In this document: piece after piece, positions 19,590 to 27,774 of the stretch
How positions within the stretch are numbered: the stretch's first letter is position 1
Layout: each line of letters opens with the position of its first letter
Origin: an uncultured Selenomonadales bacterium
Lineage (GTDB): Bacteria; Bacillota; Negativicutes; Acidaminococcales; Acidaminococcaceae
Direction of reading: 5' to 3'
Length of the DNA: 52,230 nt
Assembly (NCBI GenBank): GCA_900316935.1
Contig: ONEW01000014.1
Span: forward strand, 1 to 52,230
Notes under the pieces: generated by a model
What the model was told of the DNA's origin: nothing
The model's input: the letters and a program-made list of their open reading frames with translations, nothing else
Database searches by the model: none
Translations under genes and position numbers: made by a program

Positions 19590-20243
19590 ATGGATGCACT
19601 CAGCCAGCTCCTCTATTTCTTCAGCGAATACGTGCTGCACTTTGACCGCTACATTCCGGCCATCATGGCGGCCTACGGTTCCCTGATCTATTTTCTGCTT
19701 TTCCTGATCCTGTTCTGCGAAACAGGGCTCGTCATCACGCCGTTTCTGCCGGGCGATTCCCTGCTCTTCGCCTGCGGCGCCTTGTCGGCGACGGCCGACG
19801 GCCTGCATTTCGGCTACTTCTTCGCCATCTGTCTGACAGCCGCTGTGCTGGGCGACACGTGCAACTACTGGATCGGGGAGAAGTTCGGCCTGCGTATCCT
19901 GAAGAGCAGGAACCGGCTCATCAAGCCGGAACACGTGGAAAAGGCGCAGCATTTCTATGAGAAGCACGGCCACAAGGCCATCTTCCTGTGCCGCTTCGTC
20001 CCCATCGTGCGCACTTTTGCGCCGTTCGTCGCCGGCATCGGCACCATGCACTACCGCACCTTCCTGCACTACAATTTCCTGGGGGGCCTGGCCTGGGTCG
20101 CCCTCTTCTCCGGCGCGGGGTATTTCTTCGGCAACATCCCCTTCGTCAAGAACAACTTCGGCCACGTGGCCCTGGGCATCATCATCGTGTCCGTCCTGCC
20201 CCTCGTGGTGGAAGTGCTGCGGTCCCGCAAGGAAGGGAACTGA
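19590..20243 (+). CDS. DedA-family membrane protein
   Basis: A 217-residue inner-membrane protein with several hydrophobic segments. It carries the DedA signatures FLPGDSLLFACG, GDTCNYWIGEKFG and the RFVPIVRTFAPFVAGIG motif with its paired arginines. The family includes undecaprenyl-phosphate and phospholipid transporters/flippases that recycle lipid carriers across the membrane. The ATG at 19590 follows AGGAGGG by about ten bases; upstream in-frame codons lack a site. It is divergent from map, and a strong terminator follows. Confidence 0.9.
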   Translation: MDALSQLLYFFSEYVLHFDRYIPAIMAAYGSLIYFLLFLILFCETGLVITPFLPGDSLLFACGALSATADGLHFGYFFAICLTAAVLGDTCNYWIGEKFGLRILKSRNRLIKPEHVEKAQHFYEKHGHKAIFLCRFVPIVRTFAPFVAGIGTMHYRTFLHYNFLGGLAWVALFSGAGYFFGNIPFVKNNFGHVALGIIIVSVLPLVVEVLRSRKEGN

Positions 20244-20261
20244 AAGGCTGTCCCTGCAGAC

Positions 20262-20310
20262 AAGTGCTGTGAAGAAAAGGAGTCCCTCCTTTCTTCGCAG
20301 CACTTTTTTT
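20262..20310 (+). terminator. Terminator after dedA
   Basis: A long hairpin with arms AAGTGCTGTGAAGAAAAGGAG and a complementary arm (one mismatch), followed by seven T residues on the plus strand. Confidence 0.92.
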
Positions 20311-20314
20311 GCAC

Positions 20315-20350
20315 AAAAAACCGCTGCCGGGATGCCTGCCCCGGCAGCGG
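20315..20350 (-). terminator. Terminator after alaX
   Basis: Minus-strand arms CCGCTGCCGGG and CCCGGCAGCGG with an eight-base loop, followed by six T residues. It lies 11 bases past the alaX stop, tail-to-tail with the dedA terminator. Confidence 0.92.
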
Positions 20351-20361
20351 GTTCCGTATCT

Positions 20362-21561
20362 TTACATGGCCTGCAGGAATTTCTTCAATTCTTCCGCCTT
20401 GTCCCTCCAGTCTTTGCTGTAGGCGCCGCCGCCCTGGGCGGACGCCGGTTTGCCGCCGCCCTTGCCGCTGAAGAGTTCGTTGGCCTTCTGCACGGCGGCT
20501 TTGCAGTCGCCCCGGGCGCCTTCGCCGAGGCCGAAGAGGTAGTTCACGCGGTCGCCGCTGTGGTACACCACGGCGGCCACGCTGCCCGGAATGGCCGTCA
20601 GCCTGTTCAGCAGGGCCTTGGCCGATTTCGGGTCGTAGCCGTCTTCCACGGCCACCAGGACCTTGCAGCCGGCCTGGTTCACCGGTGCACCGGCAGCGAG
20701 GGCCTGCACTTCCCCTTCCTGCAGCTGGCCGGTTTTGGCCCGGAGCTGCTCCTTCAGGGACGCGATTTCGCCTTCCATCTTCCCGATGGCCGCCATGACC
20801 TTGTCCTCGCTGGTGCTCAGGTGGTTGCCGGCCTCCTGGATCCACAACATCTTGCGGCGGGCGTCTTCCAGGGCCCAGCGGCCGCACAGGAATTCGACGC
20901 GCGTGCCGGCCTTGTGCTTCTCCATACGGGTGATCTTGATCAGGCCCACCGTGCCCGTGGCCGCCGGATGGGTGCCGCAGCACGTGCAGATGTCGCTGCC
21001 TTCGATGGAGACGAGGCGCAGCATACCCGTAATCTTCTCATTCTTTTTGCGCATGGGGATGCGGGCCACTTCCGTATGCGGTTTGTAGCAGACCGTGACG
21101 GGCCGGTTGTCCCAGACCTGCCGGTTGGCGAAATCCTCGGCCTTCATGGCCTCTTCCAGGGTGACTTCCTTGTCCAGGTCGATGGTGACGAGGCGTTCGC
21201 CCATATGGAAGCCGACGTTGTTGGCACCGCAGAGCTTCCAGAACGCGTAGGACAGCATATGTTCGCCGCAGTGCTGCTGCATGTGGTCCAGGCGCGTCTG
21301 CCAGTCCAGCGTCACCTTGACCTTGCTGCCCACAGGGAAGGCCTGCCTGCAGTAGTTGATGATCTTGCCTTTCCATTCCTTGACGGCCGTCACAGGGGCC
21401 CCGTTGATGGCCCCCGTGTCGCTCAGCTGTCCGCCCCCTTCGGGGAACAGCACGGAACGGTCCAGCACGATGGCATACCCTTCCGGTGCGGTTTCACATT
21501 CTTCCACCGTCGCTTCGCATTCCTTCAGGAAGGAATCCTGTTCGTACAATTTTTCCGTCAT
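20362..21561 (-). CDS. AlaX-type alanyl-tRNA editing protein with DHHA1 domain
   Basis: A 399-residue free-standing relative of the alanyl-tRNA synthetase editing half. The zinc and catalytic motifs are H93-x3-H97-x3-H101 and CTCCGTH. A coiled-coil linker (about 255-285) leads to a C-terminal DHHA1 domain ending with the GKGGGKP signature. Such proteins deacylate Ser- or Gly-tRNA(Ala). The length fits the AlaX type that has the DHHA1 domain. It is six bases downstream of nrdG, so it is cotranscribed with the anaerobic reductase. Confidence 0.9.
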   Translation of the reverse strand: MTEKLYEQDSFLKECEATVEECETAPEGYAIVLDRSVLFPEGGGQLSDTGAINGAPVTAVKEWKGKIINYCRQAFPVGSKVKVTLDWQTRLDHMQQHCGEHMLSYAFWKLCGANNVGFHMGERLVTIDLDKEVTLEEAMKAEDFANRQVWDNRPVTVCYKPHTEVARIPMRKKNEKITGMLRLVSIEGSDICTCCGTHPAATGTVGLIKITRMEKHKAGTRVEFLCGRWALEDARRKMLWIQEAGNHLSTSEDKVMAAIGKMEGEIASLKEQLRAKTGQLQEGEVQALAAGAPVNQAGCKVLVAVEDGYDPKSAKALLNRLTAIPGSVAAVVYHSGDRVNYLFGLGEGARGDCKAAVQKANELFSGKGGGKPASAQGGGAYSKDWRDKAEELKKFLQAM

Positions 21562-21567
21562 GGTCCT

Positions 21568-22107
21568 TCAGTCCCCCTCTTCTGTTTCTTCGTCTTCCCA
21601 CAAGAGGACGCGGCCTTCCTTCAGGGAAGCGGCCGCGCGGATGAGGCGCTGGTTCCGGCTGCCCCGGAAGCGCAGGTTCAGGTCCTTTTCGTCTTCGTGG
21701 AACTTACCGTCGACGAGGACATCGGTCAGGGAGAGCATTTCCTTTGCAACGGCGGGATCCCCTACTTTTCCGTCCCGCAGGTCTTCGAACAGGTATCCGG
21801 TGTAGCACCAGATGGTCTTGCGGGGAAACACGTTTTTGAAGGTCTGCATGACCCGCAGCACCGTGGCCTGGTTGGCGGGATGCATGGGCTCGCCGCCCAG
21901 CAGGCTCAGGCCGGTTATGAAATCATGGTTGCAGGCCCGCACGATCCTGTCCATCACGTCGCCCGTGAAGGGCTTCCCGTACTGGAAATCCCACGTTTCG
22001 GGATTGAAACAGCCTTTGCAGTGATGCCCGCAGCCGCTCACAAACAGGGAAACGCGTACACCGGGCCCGTTCGCGATATCATGGCGTTTCAACGTTGCAT
22101 AGTTCAA
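21568..22107 (-). CDS. nrdG: Anaerobic ribonucleotide reductase activating protein
   Basis: A 179-residue radical SAM enzyme that makes the glycyl radical on NrdD. The cluster cysteines are C26-x3-C30-x2-C33 in SGCGHHCKGCFN. The SAM-binding GGEP (SLLGGEPMHPAN) motif follows. The start is TTG, placed seven bases after GGGAG. It lies 52 bases after nrdD and just before alaX. Confidence 0.95.
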   Translation of the reverse strand: MNYATLKRHDIANGPGVRVSLFVSGCGHHCKGCFNPETWDFQYGKPFTGDVMDRIVRACNHDFITGLSLLGGEPMHPANQATVLRVMQTFKNVFPRKTIWCYTGYLFEDLRDGKVGDPAVAKEMLSLTDVLVDGKFHEDEKDLNLRFRGSRNQRLIRAAASLKEGRVLLWEDEETEEGD

Positions 22108-22159
22108 AATAACACTCCCTTACCATCCCGCGATGCTGCCCGGCCGGACAGGCCGTTCC

Positions 22160-24295
22160 TTATAAGTGCAGCACGCGTGCCTTGATTTCTTTCGTCTTCC
22201 CCACGTTCCAGAAATTTTCTCCCAGGTACCCGCAGGTACGGCGCGTCACGTTCATTTTCGCATGGTCCTTGTTATGGCACTGGGGACACTCCCACTCGTT
22301 GTCCTCATTGATGACGATTTCGCCGTCGTAGCCGCAGACCATGCAATAATCCGACTTCGTATTGAATTCGGCATATTGAATGTGGTCATAGATAAATTTT
22401 ACCACAGATTCGAGCGCCTGGAGATTTTTTCCCATATTCGGGACTTCGACATAGCTGATGGCCCCGCCGGAGGAGATTTTCTGGAAGGCGCTTTCAAATT
22501 CGAACTTCGAGAAGGCATCGATGGGTTCGCGCACATCCACATGGTAGGAGTTGGTGTAGTAGCCCTTGTCCGTAATGTCCTTGATGGTGCCGAAGCGCTC
22601 CTTGTCGACGCGGGCGAAGCGGTAGCACAGCGATTCCGCCGGCGTGCCGTAGAGGGCGAAGCCCAGGCCGGTTTCCCGTTTCCAGCGGTCGCAGGCATCG
22701 CGCATATGCTGCATGACGCGCACTGCGAAGTCCTGCCCTTCGGGCGTCGTGTGGCTCTTCCCCGTCATGGCCACGGTCACTTCGTACAGGCCTATGTAAC
22801 CCAGGGACAGGGTCGAATAGCCGTCCATGAGGTACTTGTCGATCTTCGCTCCCTTGGGCAGGCGGGCGATGGCGCCGTACTGCCAGTGGATGGGGCTGAC
22901 GTCGCTGCGTACGCCCAGCAGGGCATTGTGCCGGATCATGAGGGCGTCGTAGCACAGCTGCAGCCGTTCGTCGAAGAGTTTCCAGAACTTGTCCTCGTCG
23001 CCGTGGGCGATGATGCCGATCTGCGGCAGGTTGATGGACACGACGCCCTGGTTGAAGCGGCCTTCGAACTTGTAACGGCCTTCCTTGTCCTTCCAGGGCG
23101 ACAGGAAGCTGCGGCAGCCCATGGGGCTGAAGACATTGCCGGCGTAGTTTTCGCGCATCTTCTTGGCGCTGATGTAGTCCGGGTACATCCGCTTGGCGCT
23201 GCACTTGACGGCCAAACGGGTCAGGTAGTCGTACTTGCCGCCCGTCAGGTTGTTGTTTTCGTCGAGCACATAGACCAGTTTCGGGAACGCCGGCGTCACG
23301 TACACGCCGACCTCGTTCTTGATGCCCTGGTACCGCTGGCGGATGATTTCCTCGATGATCATGGCGTTCTCTTCGATATAGGGGTCCCCGTCCCGCAGGT
23401 ACAGGAAGAGGGTCACGAAAGGTGACTGGCCGTTCGTCGTCATGAGGGTGTTGATCTGGTACTGGATGGTCTGCACGCCGGCCTTGAGCTCCTCGCGCAG
23501 GCGCTCGTCCACGACCTTCCTGACGGTTGCCGGGTCCGCGTCGGCGCCGAGGGCCCCGCAGGCCCGCTTCGTGAACTTCTCCTTGCTGCGGCGCAGATAC
23601 TTGCCCAGGTGGGACACATCGACGGACTGGCCGCCGTACTGGCTGGATGCGACGGAAGCGATGATCTGGGTCATCACGTTGCACGCCACCTGGAAGCTCT
23701 TCGGCGACTCGATGAGCTTGCCATTCATGACCGTGCCGTTGTCCAGCATGTCGCCGATATCGATGAGGCAGCAGTTGAAGATGGGCTGGATGAAGTAGTC
23801 CATGTCGTGGAAATGCAGGACGCCTTCGTCATGGGCCTTGGAAACCGCTTCCGGCAGGATCACGCGGCGCGTCAGGTCCTTCGACACTTCGCCGGCGATC
23901 AGGTCGCGCTGGGTCGACGCCATGACGGCATTCTTGTTGCTGTTCTCCTCCATGACATCCTTGTTGTTGTTGCGGATGAGGGACAGGATGGATTCGTCCG
24001 TCGTGTTGGATTTGCGCACCAGGGCCCGGCGGTAGCGGTAGATGATGTAGGACTTCGCCAGTTCGAACTTGCCGGCCTTCTGGAGCTGGCGTTCCACCAT
24101 GTCCTGGATGTCTTCCACGAGCAGGCGGTTCTTGTCGCGCCGCTGCACGTATTCCGCAATGCCGCGGACCTGGTCCTCGTCCAGCCGTTCCGCCCCCTCC
24201 ACGGCCGCGTTGGCCTTGCCGATGGCGATGATGATCTTCTGCAGGTCGAAATCGACGCTGGTGCCGTCCCGTTTGATGACTTTCGTTACGCTCAT
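22160..24295 (-). CDS. nrdD: Anaerobic (class III) ribonucleoside-triphosphate reductase
   Basis: A 711-residue enzyme reducing NTPs to dNTPs without oxygen. The N-terminal ATP-cone (about 1-95) gives allosteric control by ATP and dATP. The ten-stranded barrel follows. The C-terminal zinc site is C651/C654 and C670/C673. The glycyl radical site is G689 in RRTCGYLG. The NrdR-type promoter region upstream fits. It probably uses formate as reductant, as in other class III enzymes, though I cannot read that from the sequence. Confidence 0.97.
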   Translation of the reverse strand: MSVTKVIKRDGTSVDFDLQKIIIAIGKANAAVEGAERLDEDQVRGIAEYVQRRDKNRLLVEDIQDMVERQLQKAGKFELAKSYIIYRYRRALVRKSNTTDESILSLIRNNNKDVMEENSNKNAVMASTQRDLIAGEVSKDLTRRVILPEAVSKAHDEGVLHFHDMDYFIQPIFNCCLIDIGDMLDNGTVMNGKLIESPKSFQVACNVMTQIIASVASSQYGGQSVDVSHLGKYLRRSKEKFTKRACGALGADADPATVRKVVDERLREELKAGVQTIQYQINTLMTTNGQSPFVTLFLYLRDGDPYIEENAMIIEEIIRQRYQGIKNEVGVYVTPAFPKLVYVLDENNNLTGGKYDYLTRLAVKCSAKRMYPDYISAKKMRENYAGNVFSPMGCRSFLSPWKDKEGRYKFEGRFNQGVVSINLPQIGIIAHGDEDKFWKLFDERLQLCYDALMIRHNALLGVRSDVSPIHWQYGAIARLPKGAKIDKYLMDGYSTLSLGYIGLYEVTVAMTGKSHTTPEGQDFAVRVMQHMRDACDRWKRETGLGFALYGTPAESLCYRFARVDKERFGTIKDITDKGYYTNSYHVDVREPIDAFSKFEFESAFQKISSGGAISYVEVPNMGKNLQALESVVKFIYDHIQYAEFNTKSDYCMVCGYDGEIVINEDNEWECPQCHNKDHAKMNVTRRTCGYLGENFWNVGKTKEIKARVLHL

Positions 24296-24373
24296 GATGA
24301 TGCCGCCCTTTCTGCCACTATCCGTATTTGTTCCTATTAAGTAATTTTCTTGTTAAGAACTGCGTCTGAGCCT

Positions 24374-24402
24374 ATTCTAGCATACCTGCCTCGTTTTGGC
24401 AA
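24374..24402 (-). promoter_or_regulatory. Promoter of nrdD-nrdG-alaX
   Basis: Minus-strand TTGCCA (24397-24402), 17 bases, TAGAAT (24374-24379), with an extended -10 TG. The first NrdR box overlaps the -35. Confidence 0.8.
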
Positions 24403-24457
24403 CTATATCTTGTTGTTTTCCCCATATAAACTCAAAAACCGCAACAATATCTTGTGG
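24400..24457. promoter_or_regulatory. Pair of NrdR boxes
   Basis: Two 16-base near-palindromes, CAACTATATCTTGTTG (24400-24415) and CAACAATATCTTGTGG (24442-24457), match the NrdR-box pattern (ACAC-ATAT-GTGT type). They are 42 bases apart, four helical turns, so one NrdR oligomer could bridge them. The first box overlaps the -35, consistent with repression by NrdR-(d)ATP. nrdR itself is not in the window. Confidence 0.8.
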
Positions 24458-24463
24458 AAATTC

Positions 24464-24483
24464 TGTGGATAAGATGTGGATAA
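24464..24483. promoter_or_regulatory. Two consensus DnaA boxes
   Basis: TGTGGATAA occurs at 24464-24472 and 24475-24483, giving two perfect TTATCCACA boxes on the minus strand spaced 11 bases apart (one turn). They sit directly upstream of the NrdR boxes. DnaA is known to control nrdAB in E. coli; finding it at a class III operon suggests coupling of dNTP supply to replication. They are also just downstream of the ecfT terminator. Confidence 0.75.
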
Positions 24484-24500
24484 CCGTCCGGGCGGCAATC

Positions 24501-24526
24501 AAAAAGCCGGCCCGCAACGGGCCGGC
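24501..24526 (-). terminator. Terminator of the ECF transporter operon
   Basis: Minus-strand arms GCCGGCCCG and CGGGCCGGC with a TTG loop, followed by TTTTT, 21 bases past the ecfT stop. Confidence 0.88.
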
Positions 24527-24546
24527 AGGAAAGGCCGGGACGGTCC

Positions 24547-25236
24547 TCAGAAGAACGGCAGCAGGGCCGGGACACGCCGGATCCAGAAGGGATATGTGCT
24601 CAGGATGACGACGATGGCCAGGACGACGATGTCCGCCCCATGGAAGGGGTCTTTCGGCATGTTCTTGTACGTGTTGGCGCCGAACCCGCGCAGTTCCATG
24701 GACAGGGCCAGGGTTTCCGATTTCGCGACAGCGCGCATGACGAGGGGCCGGATGACGACCAGGTACGACCAGAGGCGCTTGCACACATTGCCCCGGTTCG
24801 AATAGCCGCGGCAGGACTGCGCGTCCAGGGTGACCGTGCTGTCCTCGAGGAAGTTCGGCACGAAACGCAGGGCCGTGGTCAGCATGAAGGCGTATTCCAC
24901 GGGCAGGTGGAAGCGGTCCACCAGGGCCTTGGCGATGCTCTGGATCTTCGTCGTGGCCAGCATGCACAGGAAGGCCAGGGTCATGACGAGCATGCGCAGG
25001 CCGCCGAAGAGGGACACGTCGAGGGGGGACCCGAAGAGCAGCTGCAGGGCGATCATCATGCCCGTGAACACGCACAGGCCGCCGATGGCGGCGAGCATGG
25101 TCTTACTCCGCTTAATGTAGAGCAGCAGGATGAGCTGCATCACCAGAATGCAGGCGACGGTCTTGACCGGCAGGATGAAGACCCAGGCCGTGACGGCCAA
25201 GGTGACGATGATCCACGTAGTGGCGTTCAACTTCAT
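24547..25236 (-). CDS. ecfT: ECF transporter T component
   Basis: A 229-residue membrane protein that couples the two ATPases to the substrate-binding S subunit. It has about five hydrophobic segments. The two cytoplasmic coupling motifs, normally Ala-Arg-Gly, appear as SCRG (in LDAQSCRGYSN) and LRG (in SMELRGFGA). It overlaps the upstream ATPase gene by four bases, last in the operon S-A'-A-T. This is a complete, dedicated (group I-like) set. Confidence 0.92.
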   Translation of the reverse strand: MKLNATTWIIVTLAVTAWVFILPVKTVACILVMQLILLLYIKRSKTMLAAIGGLCVFTGMMIALQLLFGSPLDVSLFGGLRMLVMTLAFLCMLATTKIQSIAKALVDRFHLPVEYAFMLTTALRFVPNFLEDSTVTLDAQSCRGYSNRGNVCKRLWSYLVVIRPLVMRAVAKSETLALSMELRGFGANTYKNMPKDPFHGADIVVLAIVVILSTYPFWIRRVPALLPFF

Positions 25237-26066
25237 AAGGCAGCGCCTCCTTCCGGGGCTGCCGCTGCCAGCGGCCCGGCCAGTTCATCGCAGAATTCCG
25301 CGCAGCCCGCCACATCGGGTACGCCGAACTCCAGGGACAAGGTGGAGACGACGGGCCGGCGCAGGCCCCATTCCTTCAGGTCCTCGCCGCTGCCGAACAG
25401 GGCGGCCGGCGTCCCTTCGAAGACGATGCGCCCGTCGCAGAGGACGATGGTCCGTTTTGCGTAACGGCGCACAATGTCCATATCGTGCGTAATCAGGATG
25501 ATGGTCGTCCCCTTTTCCTCATTCAGGGCCTTCAGGTACTCCATCATGGCGGCCTGCTCGGCCGCGTCCTGTCCGTTCGTGATTTCGTCGAGGATCAGCG
25601 TGCGCGGGTTCAGGGCCAGGGCCGCCGCCACGCCGAGGCGGCGTTTCTGCCCGAAGGACAGGAGGCGGGGATACCGGTCTTTCAGTTTCGTCAGGCCCAT
25701 GACGCGCAGGGCTTCCTCGACATTGGCGCGGATGTTTTCCTCGGGCAGCTTCTTGACCCGGGGGCCGTAGGCGACTTCTTCATACACCGTGTCGGCCAGG
25801 AGCTGCAGGTCCGGGTTCTGGAACACATAGCCGATCTTGTCGGCCAGGTCGGCCGGTTCGTAGTGGACGATGTCCTCGCCGTCGACCAGGATCTGGCCGC
25901 TGCGGGGATGGTCCAGGGCCATGAAGAGGCGGGTCAGCGTCGTCTTGCCGCTGCCGTTGTGCCCCAGCAGGGCCACGAACCCGCCGTTGCCGATTGTGCA
26001 GTTGATGTCCGTCAGGACCGGGATGCCGCGCCGGTAAGCGAAGTTGATGTTTTTCGCTTCAATCAT
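25233..26066 (-). CDS. ecfA1: ECF transporter ATPase (second)
   Basis: A 277-residue ABC ATPase. Walker A is GHNGSGKTT (35-43), the Q-loop is in YVFQNPDLQL, the signature is LSFGQ rather than LSGGQ, Walker B is LILDEI and the switch is ITHDMD. The normal D-loop and C-terminal coupling helix follow, with an unusual Ala/Gly-rich end of about 25 residues. The start is the ATG at 26066, which overlaps the stop of the preceding ATPase gene (ATGA). Longer reading upstream in this frame is the shadow of that gene. Assignment as A versus A' rests on order only. Confidence 0.93.
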   Translation of the reverse strand: MIEAKNINFAYRRGIPVLTDINCTIGNGGFVALLGHNGSGKTTLTRLFMALDHPRSGQILVDGEDIVHYEPADLADKIGYVFQNPDLQLLADTVYEEVAYGPRVKKLPEENIRANVEEALRVMGLTKLKDRYPRLLSFGQKRRLGVAAALALNPRTLILDEITNGQDAAEQAAMMEYLKALNEEKGTTIILITHDMDIVRRYAKRTIVLCDGRIVFEGTPAALFGSGEDLKEWGLRRPVVSTLSLEFGVPDVAGCAEFCDELAGPLAAAAPEGGAAL

Positions 26067-26932
26067 GGTCTTCCCTCCTTCCGGATGTTTTGGGCATGCA
26101 GTTCGTCCACAGCTTCCGCCACGTTCCGCCACAGGCCGAAATGACGGCCCGTGCGGGCTTCGAGGCCGCCCTTGATCTGCCATAGGTCGGGCAGCAGGGG
26201 CCGCAGGACGGGGTTTGCGTACAGGGCGGGCACTACCTCTTCGCACTTGCCGGCGCCGGCGATGCGGCCGTCCTGCACGGCGACGAGGTCCGTCATATAG
26301 GGCAGCACGAATTCCGTGCGGTGCTCGACGACGACGAAGGTCGTGCCGTGGGTCTCGCGGATTGTATGGATGAGCGCGTACAGGCTTTCGCCGCCGTCGG
26401 GATCCATGGCGCTGACCGGCTCGTCGAGGACGATGATGTCCGGGCGGACGGCCAGCAGGGAGGCCAGGGCCAGGCGCTGCCGCTGCCCGCCCGACAGTTC
26501 GTCGAGCTGGTAGTTTTCCCGGCCCGGCAGGCCGACTTCGGCCAGGGCGCGGCTGACACGGGCCTCCGTCTCTTCCGGCGGGAACCCGTGGTTGACCAGG
26601 GCGAAGGCCACCTCTTCCGCCGCCGTCAGGGAGACGAGCTGGCTTTCGTAGTCTTCCATCATGAAGCCGACCTGCATGGCCAGGTCCGAAACCTTCTTGC
26701 CCTTCGTCGACCCGCCGAGGACGCGCACGTCGCCGGCATAGCTGCCGCCCATATAGTACGGCAGGATGCCCGTCATGGACTTGCACAGCGTCGTTTTGCC
26801 GGCGCCGCTGGGCCCGATGATGACCGTGAAGGACCCCTTTTCAATCTGCAGGTTGATGTTCCGCAGGACCAGGTCCGGCCCGTTGCTGTATTGGAAATAG
26901 TAGTTCTCGAATTCGATGACGGGGTTGGTCAT
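26063..26932 (-). CDS. ecfA2: ECF transporter ATPase (first)
   Basis: A 289-residue ABC ATPase. Walker A is GPSGAGKTT (40-48), signature LSGGQRQR, Walker B IIVLDEPVSAMDP and switch histidine VVEHR. It includes a C-terminal extension (from about 245) with the ARTGRHFG and DELHAQNIRKE segments. It forms the heterodimer with the other ATPase and powers the S component. Its start overlaps the S component stop by four bases, showing translational coupling. Confidence 0.93.
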   Translation of the reverse strand: MTNPVIEFENYYFQYSNGPDLVLRNINLQIEKGSFTVIIGPSGAGKTTLCKSMTGILPYYMGGSYAGDVRVLGGSTKGKKVSDLAMQVGFMMEDYESQLVSLTAAEEVAFALVNHGFPPEETEARVSRALAEVGLPGRENYQLDELSGGQRQRLALASLLAVRPDIIVLDEPVSAMDPDGGESLYALIHTIRETHGTTFVVVEHRTEFVLPYMTDLVAVQDGRIAGAGKCEEVVPALYANPVLRPLLPDLWQIKGGLEARTGRHFGLWRNVAEAVDELHAQNIRKEGRP

Positions 26933-27543
26933 TGTCCCTTACCCCCTTCCTGGGCAAAGAACAGCTTCCTGACAGGCCCGTAGAGGCCGAAGGTGACGAC
27001 GCCGTTCAGGATGCCGACGACAGCCACGACGGGCAGCATGACATGGGTCCAGACCTGGAGCGGCAGGCCCAGGACCAGCTTCAGGATGAAGGTGAACACG
27101 CCGCCGGACACGAAGGTCGAACAGAAGCCCGTCACGAGGGGGGCGATCCGCGCATCCTGGAGCCGCACCAGGGCCATGGCCTTGAGGAGCAGGCAGCACG
27201 TGGAGGCGCCGCAGATTTCGCTGGCCAGGTTGCCCAGGGGAAACGCCGATTTCGAGGACGGAATCAGGGTGATCCCCGCGATGAAGCCCATGCCGATGGC
27301 CCGTTTCAGGCCCGGCCTGGTCAAATTGATGACGATGCAGTACATGGCGATGGTCCAGTTGATGGTGACACCGCCCACATTGGGACTGACCGTATGCAGG
27401 ATGATGCCGATGGCATACAGCATGGCCGTAATGGCCACCCACCGGTATCCCTGCTGGCCGGCTTCCACCCTGGTCAGGGGCGGAACTGCCTCTTCGTGCG
27501 GCACGGGCGCGCCCGCGGCCGACATCTCTTTCCATTGTTCCAT
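26929..27543 (-). CDS. ECF transporter substrate-binding S component, substrate unknown
   Basis: A 204-residue integral membrane protein with about six hydrophobic segments and a 35-residue polar N-terminus. The first helix reads LYAIGIILHTVSPNVGGV, reminiscent of TrpP-like S components (LH, then P, then G), but I cannot confirm tryptophan as the substrate. No T-box or known riboswitch is visible in the leader. The gene starts the S-A'-A-T operon and overlaps the ATPase gene. The start is ATG 27543, with a weak upstream site; an ATG a few codons inside is possible. Confidence 0.8.
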   Translation of the reverse strand: MEQWKEMSAAGAPVPHEEAVPPLTRVEAGQQGYRWVAITAMLYAIGIILHTVSPNVGGVTINWTIAMYCIVINLTRPGLKRAIGMGFIAGITLIPSSKSAFPLGNLASEICGASTCCLLLKAMALVRLQDARIAPLVTGFCSTFVSGGVFTFILKLVLGLPLQVWTHVMLPVVAVVGILNGVVTFGLYGPVRKLFFAQEGGKGQ

Positions 27544-27590
27544 AAAAACGCCTGCTTTCCCACATAATCCCCGGAGTCACATACTCTGTC

Positions 27591-27614
27591 TTCCTGTACG
27601 GTTGATACAGGGAA
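27591..27614. promoter_or_regulatory. Palindrome at the start site of the ECF operon
   Basis: Arms TTCCTGTA (27591-27598) and TACAGGGAA (27606-27614, one bulge) flank a seven-base centre. It lies against the -10 and covers the predicted start, the position of a typical repressor operator. As RNA only part of it could fold. Confidence 0.45.
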
Positions 27615-27643
27615 AGTGTACCATTATAAAAAAACACTGTCAA
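27615..27643 (-). promoter_or_regulatory. Promoter of the ECF operon
   Basis: Minus-strand TTGACA (27638-27643), 17 bases, TACACT (27615-27620). It is divergent from the EamA promoter. Confidence 0.82.
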
Positions 27644-27690
27644 TCCGCAGGTTGCGCGGCAAGGGTCCCCGCGTCCCCCGGGGCGGCCGT

Positions 27691-27719
27691 TTGAATATTT
27701 ATTTACAATATAGTATAAT
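27691..27719 (+). promoter_or_regulatory. Promoter of the EamA-M48-thioredoxin operon
   Basis: TTGAAT (27691-27696), 17 bases, perfect TATAAT (27714-27719), 56 bases upstream of the EamA start. Confidence 0.85.
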
Positions 27720-27774
27720 ATCACCATGTTTCAAACGTCATTCCGTGCTATTCCGCGGAAAAGGAGTCTGTCTT

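Noticed and set aside
25233..26786. A single 517-residue fusion of an unknown domain with the ECF ATPase
   Set aside because: The first 240 residues are another frame of the neighbouring ATPase gene. The SD-supported ATG at 26066 overlaps that gene's stop, as is usual in ECF operons.
27543..27614. Riboswitch or T-box in the ECF operon leader
   Set aside because: The leader is only about 65 bases and shows no T-box or known riboswitch core; the palindrome overlaps the -10/start instead.
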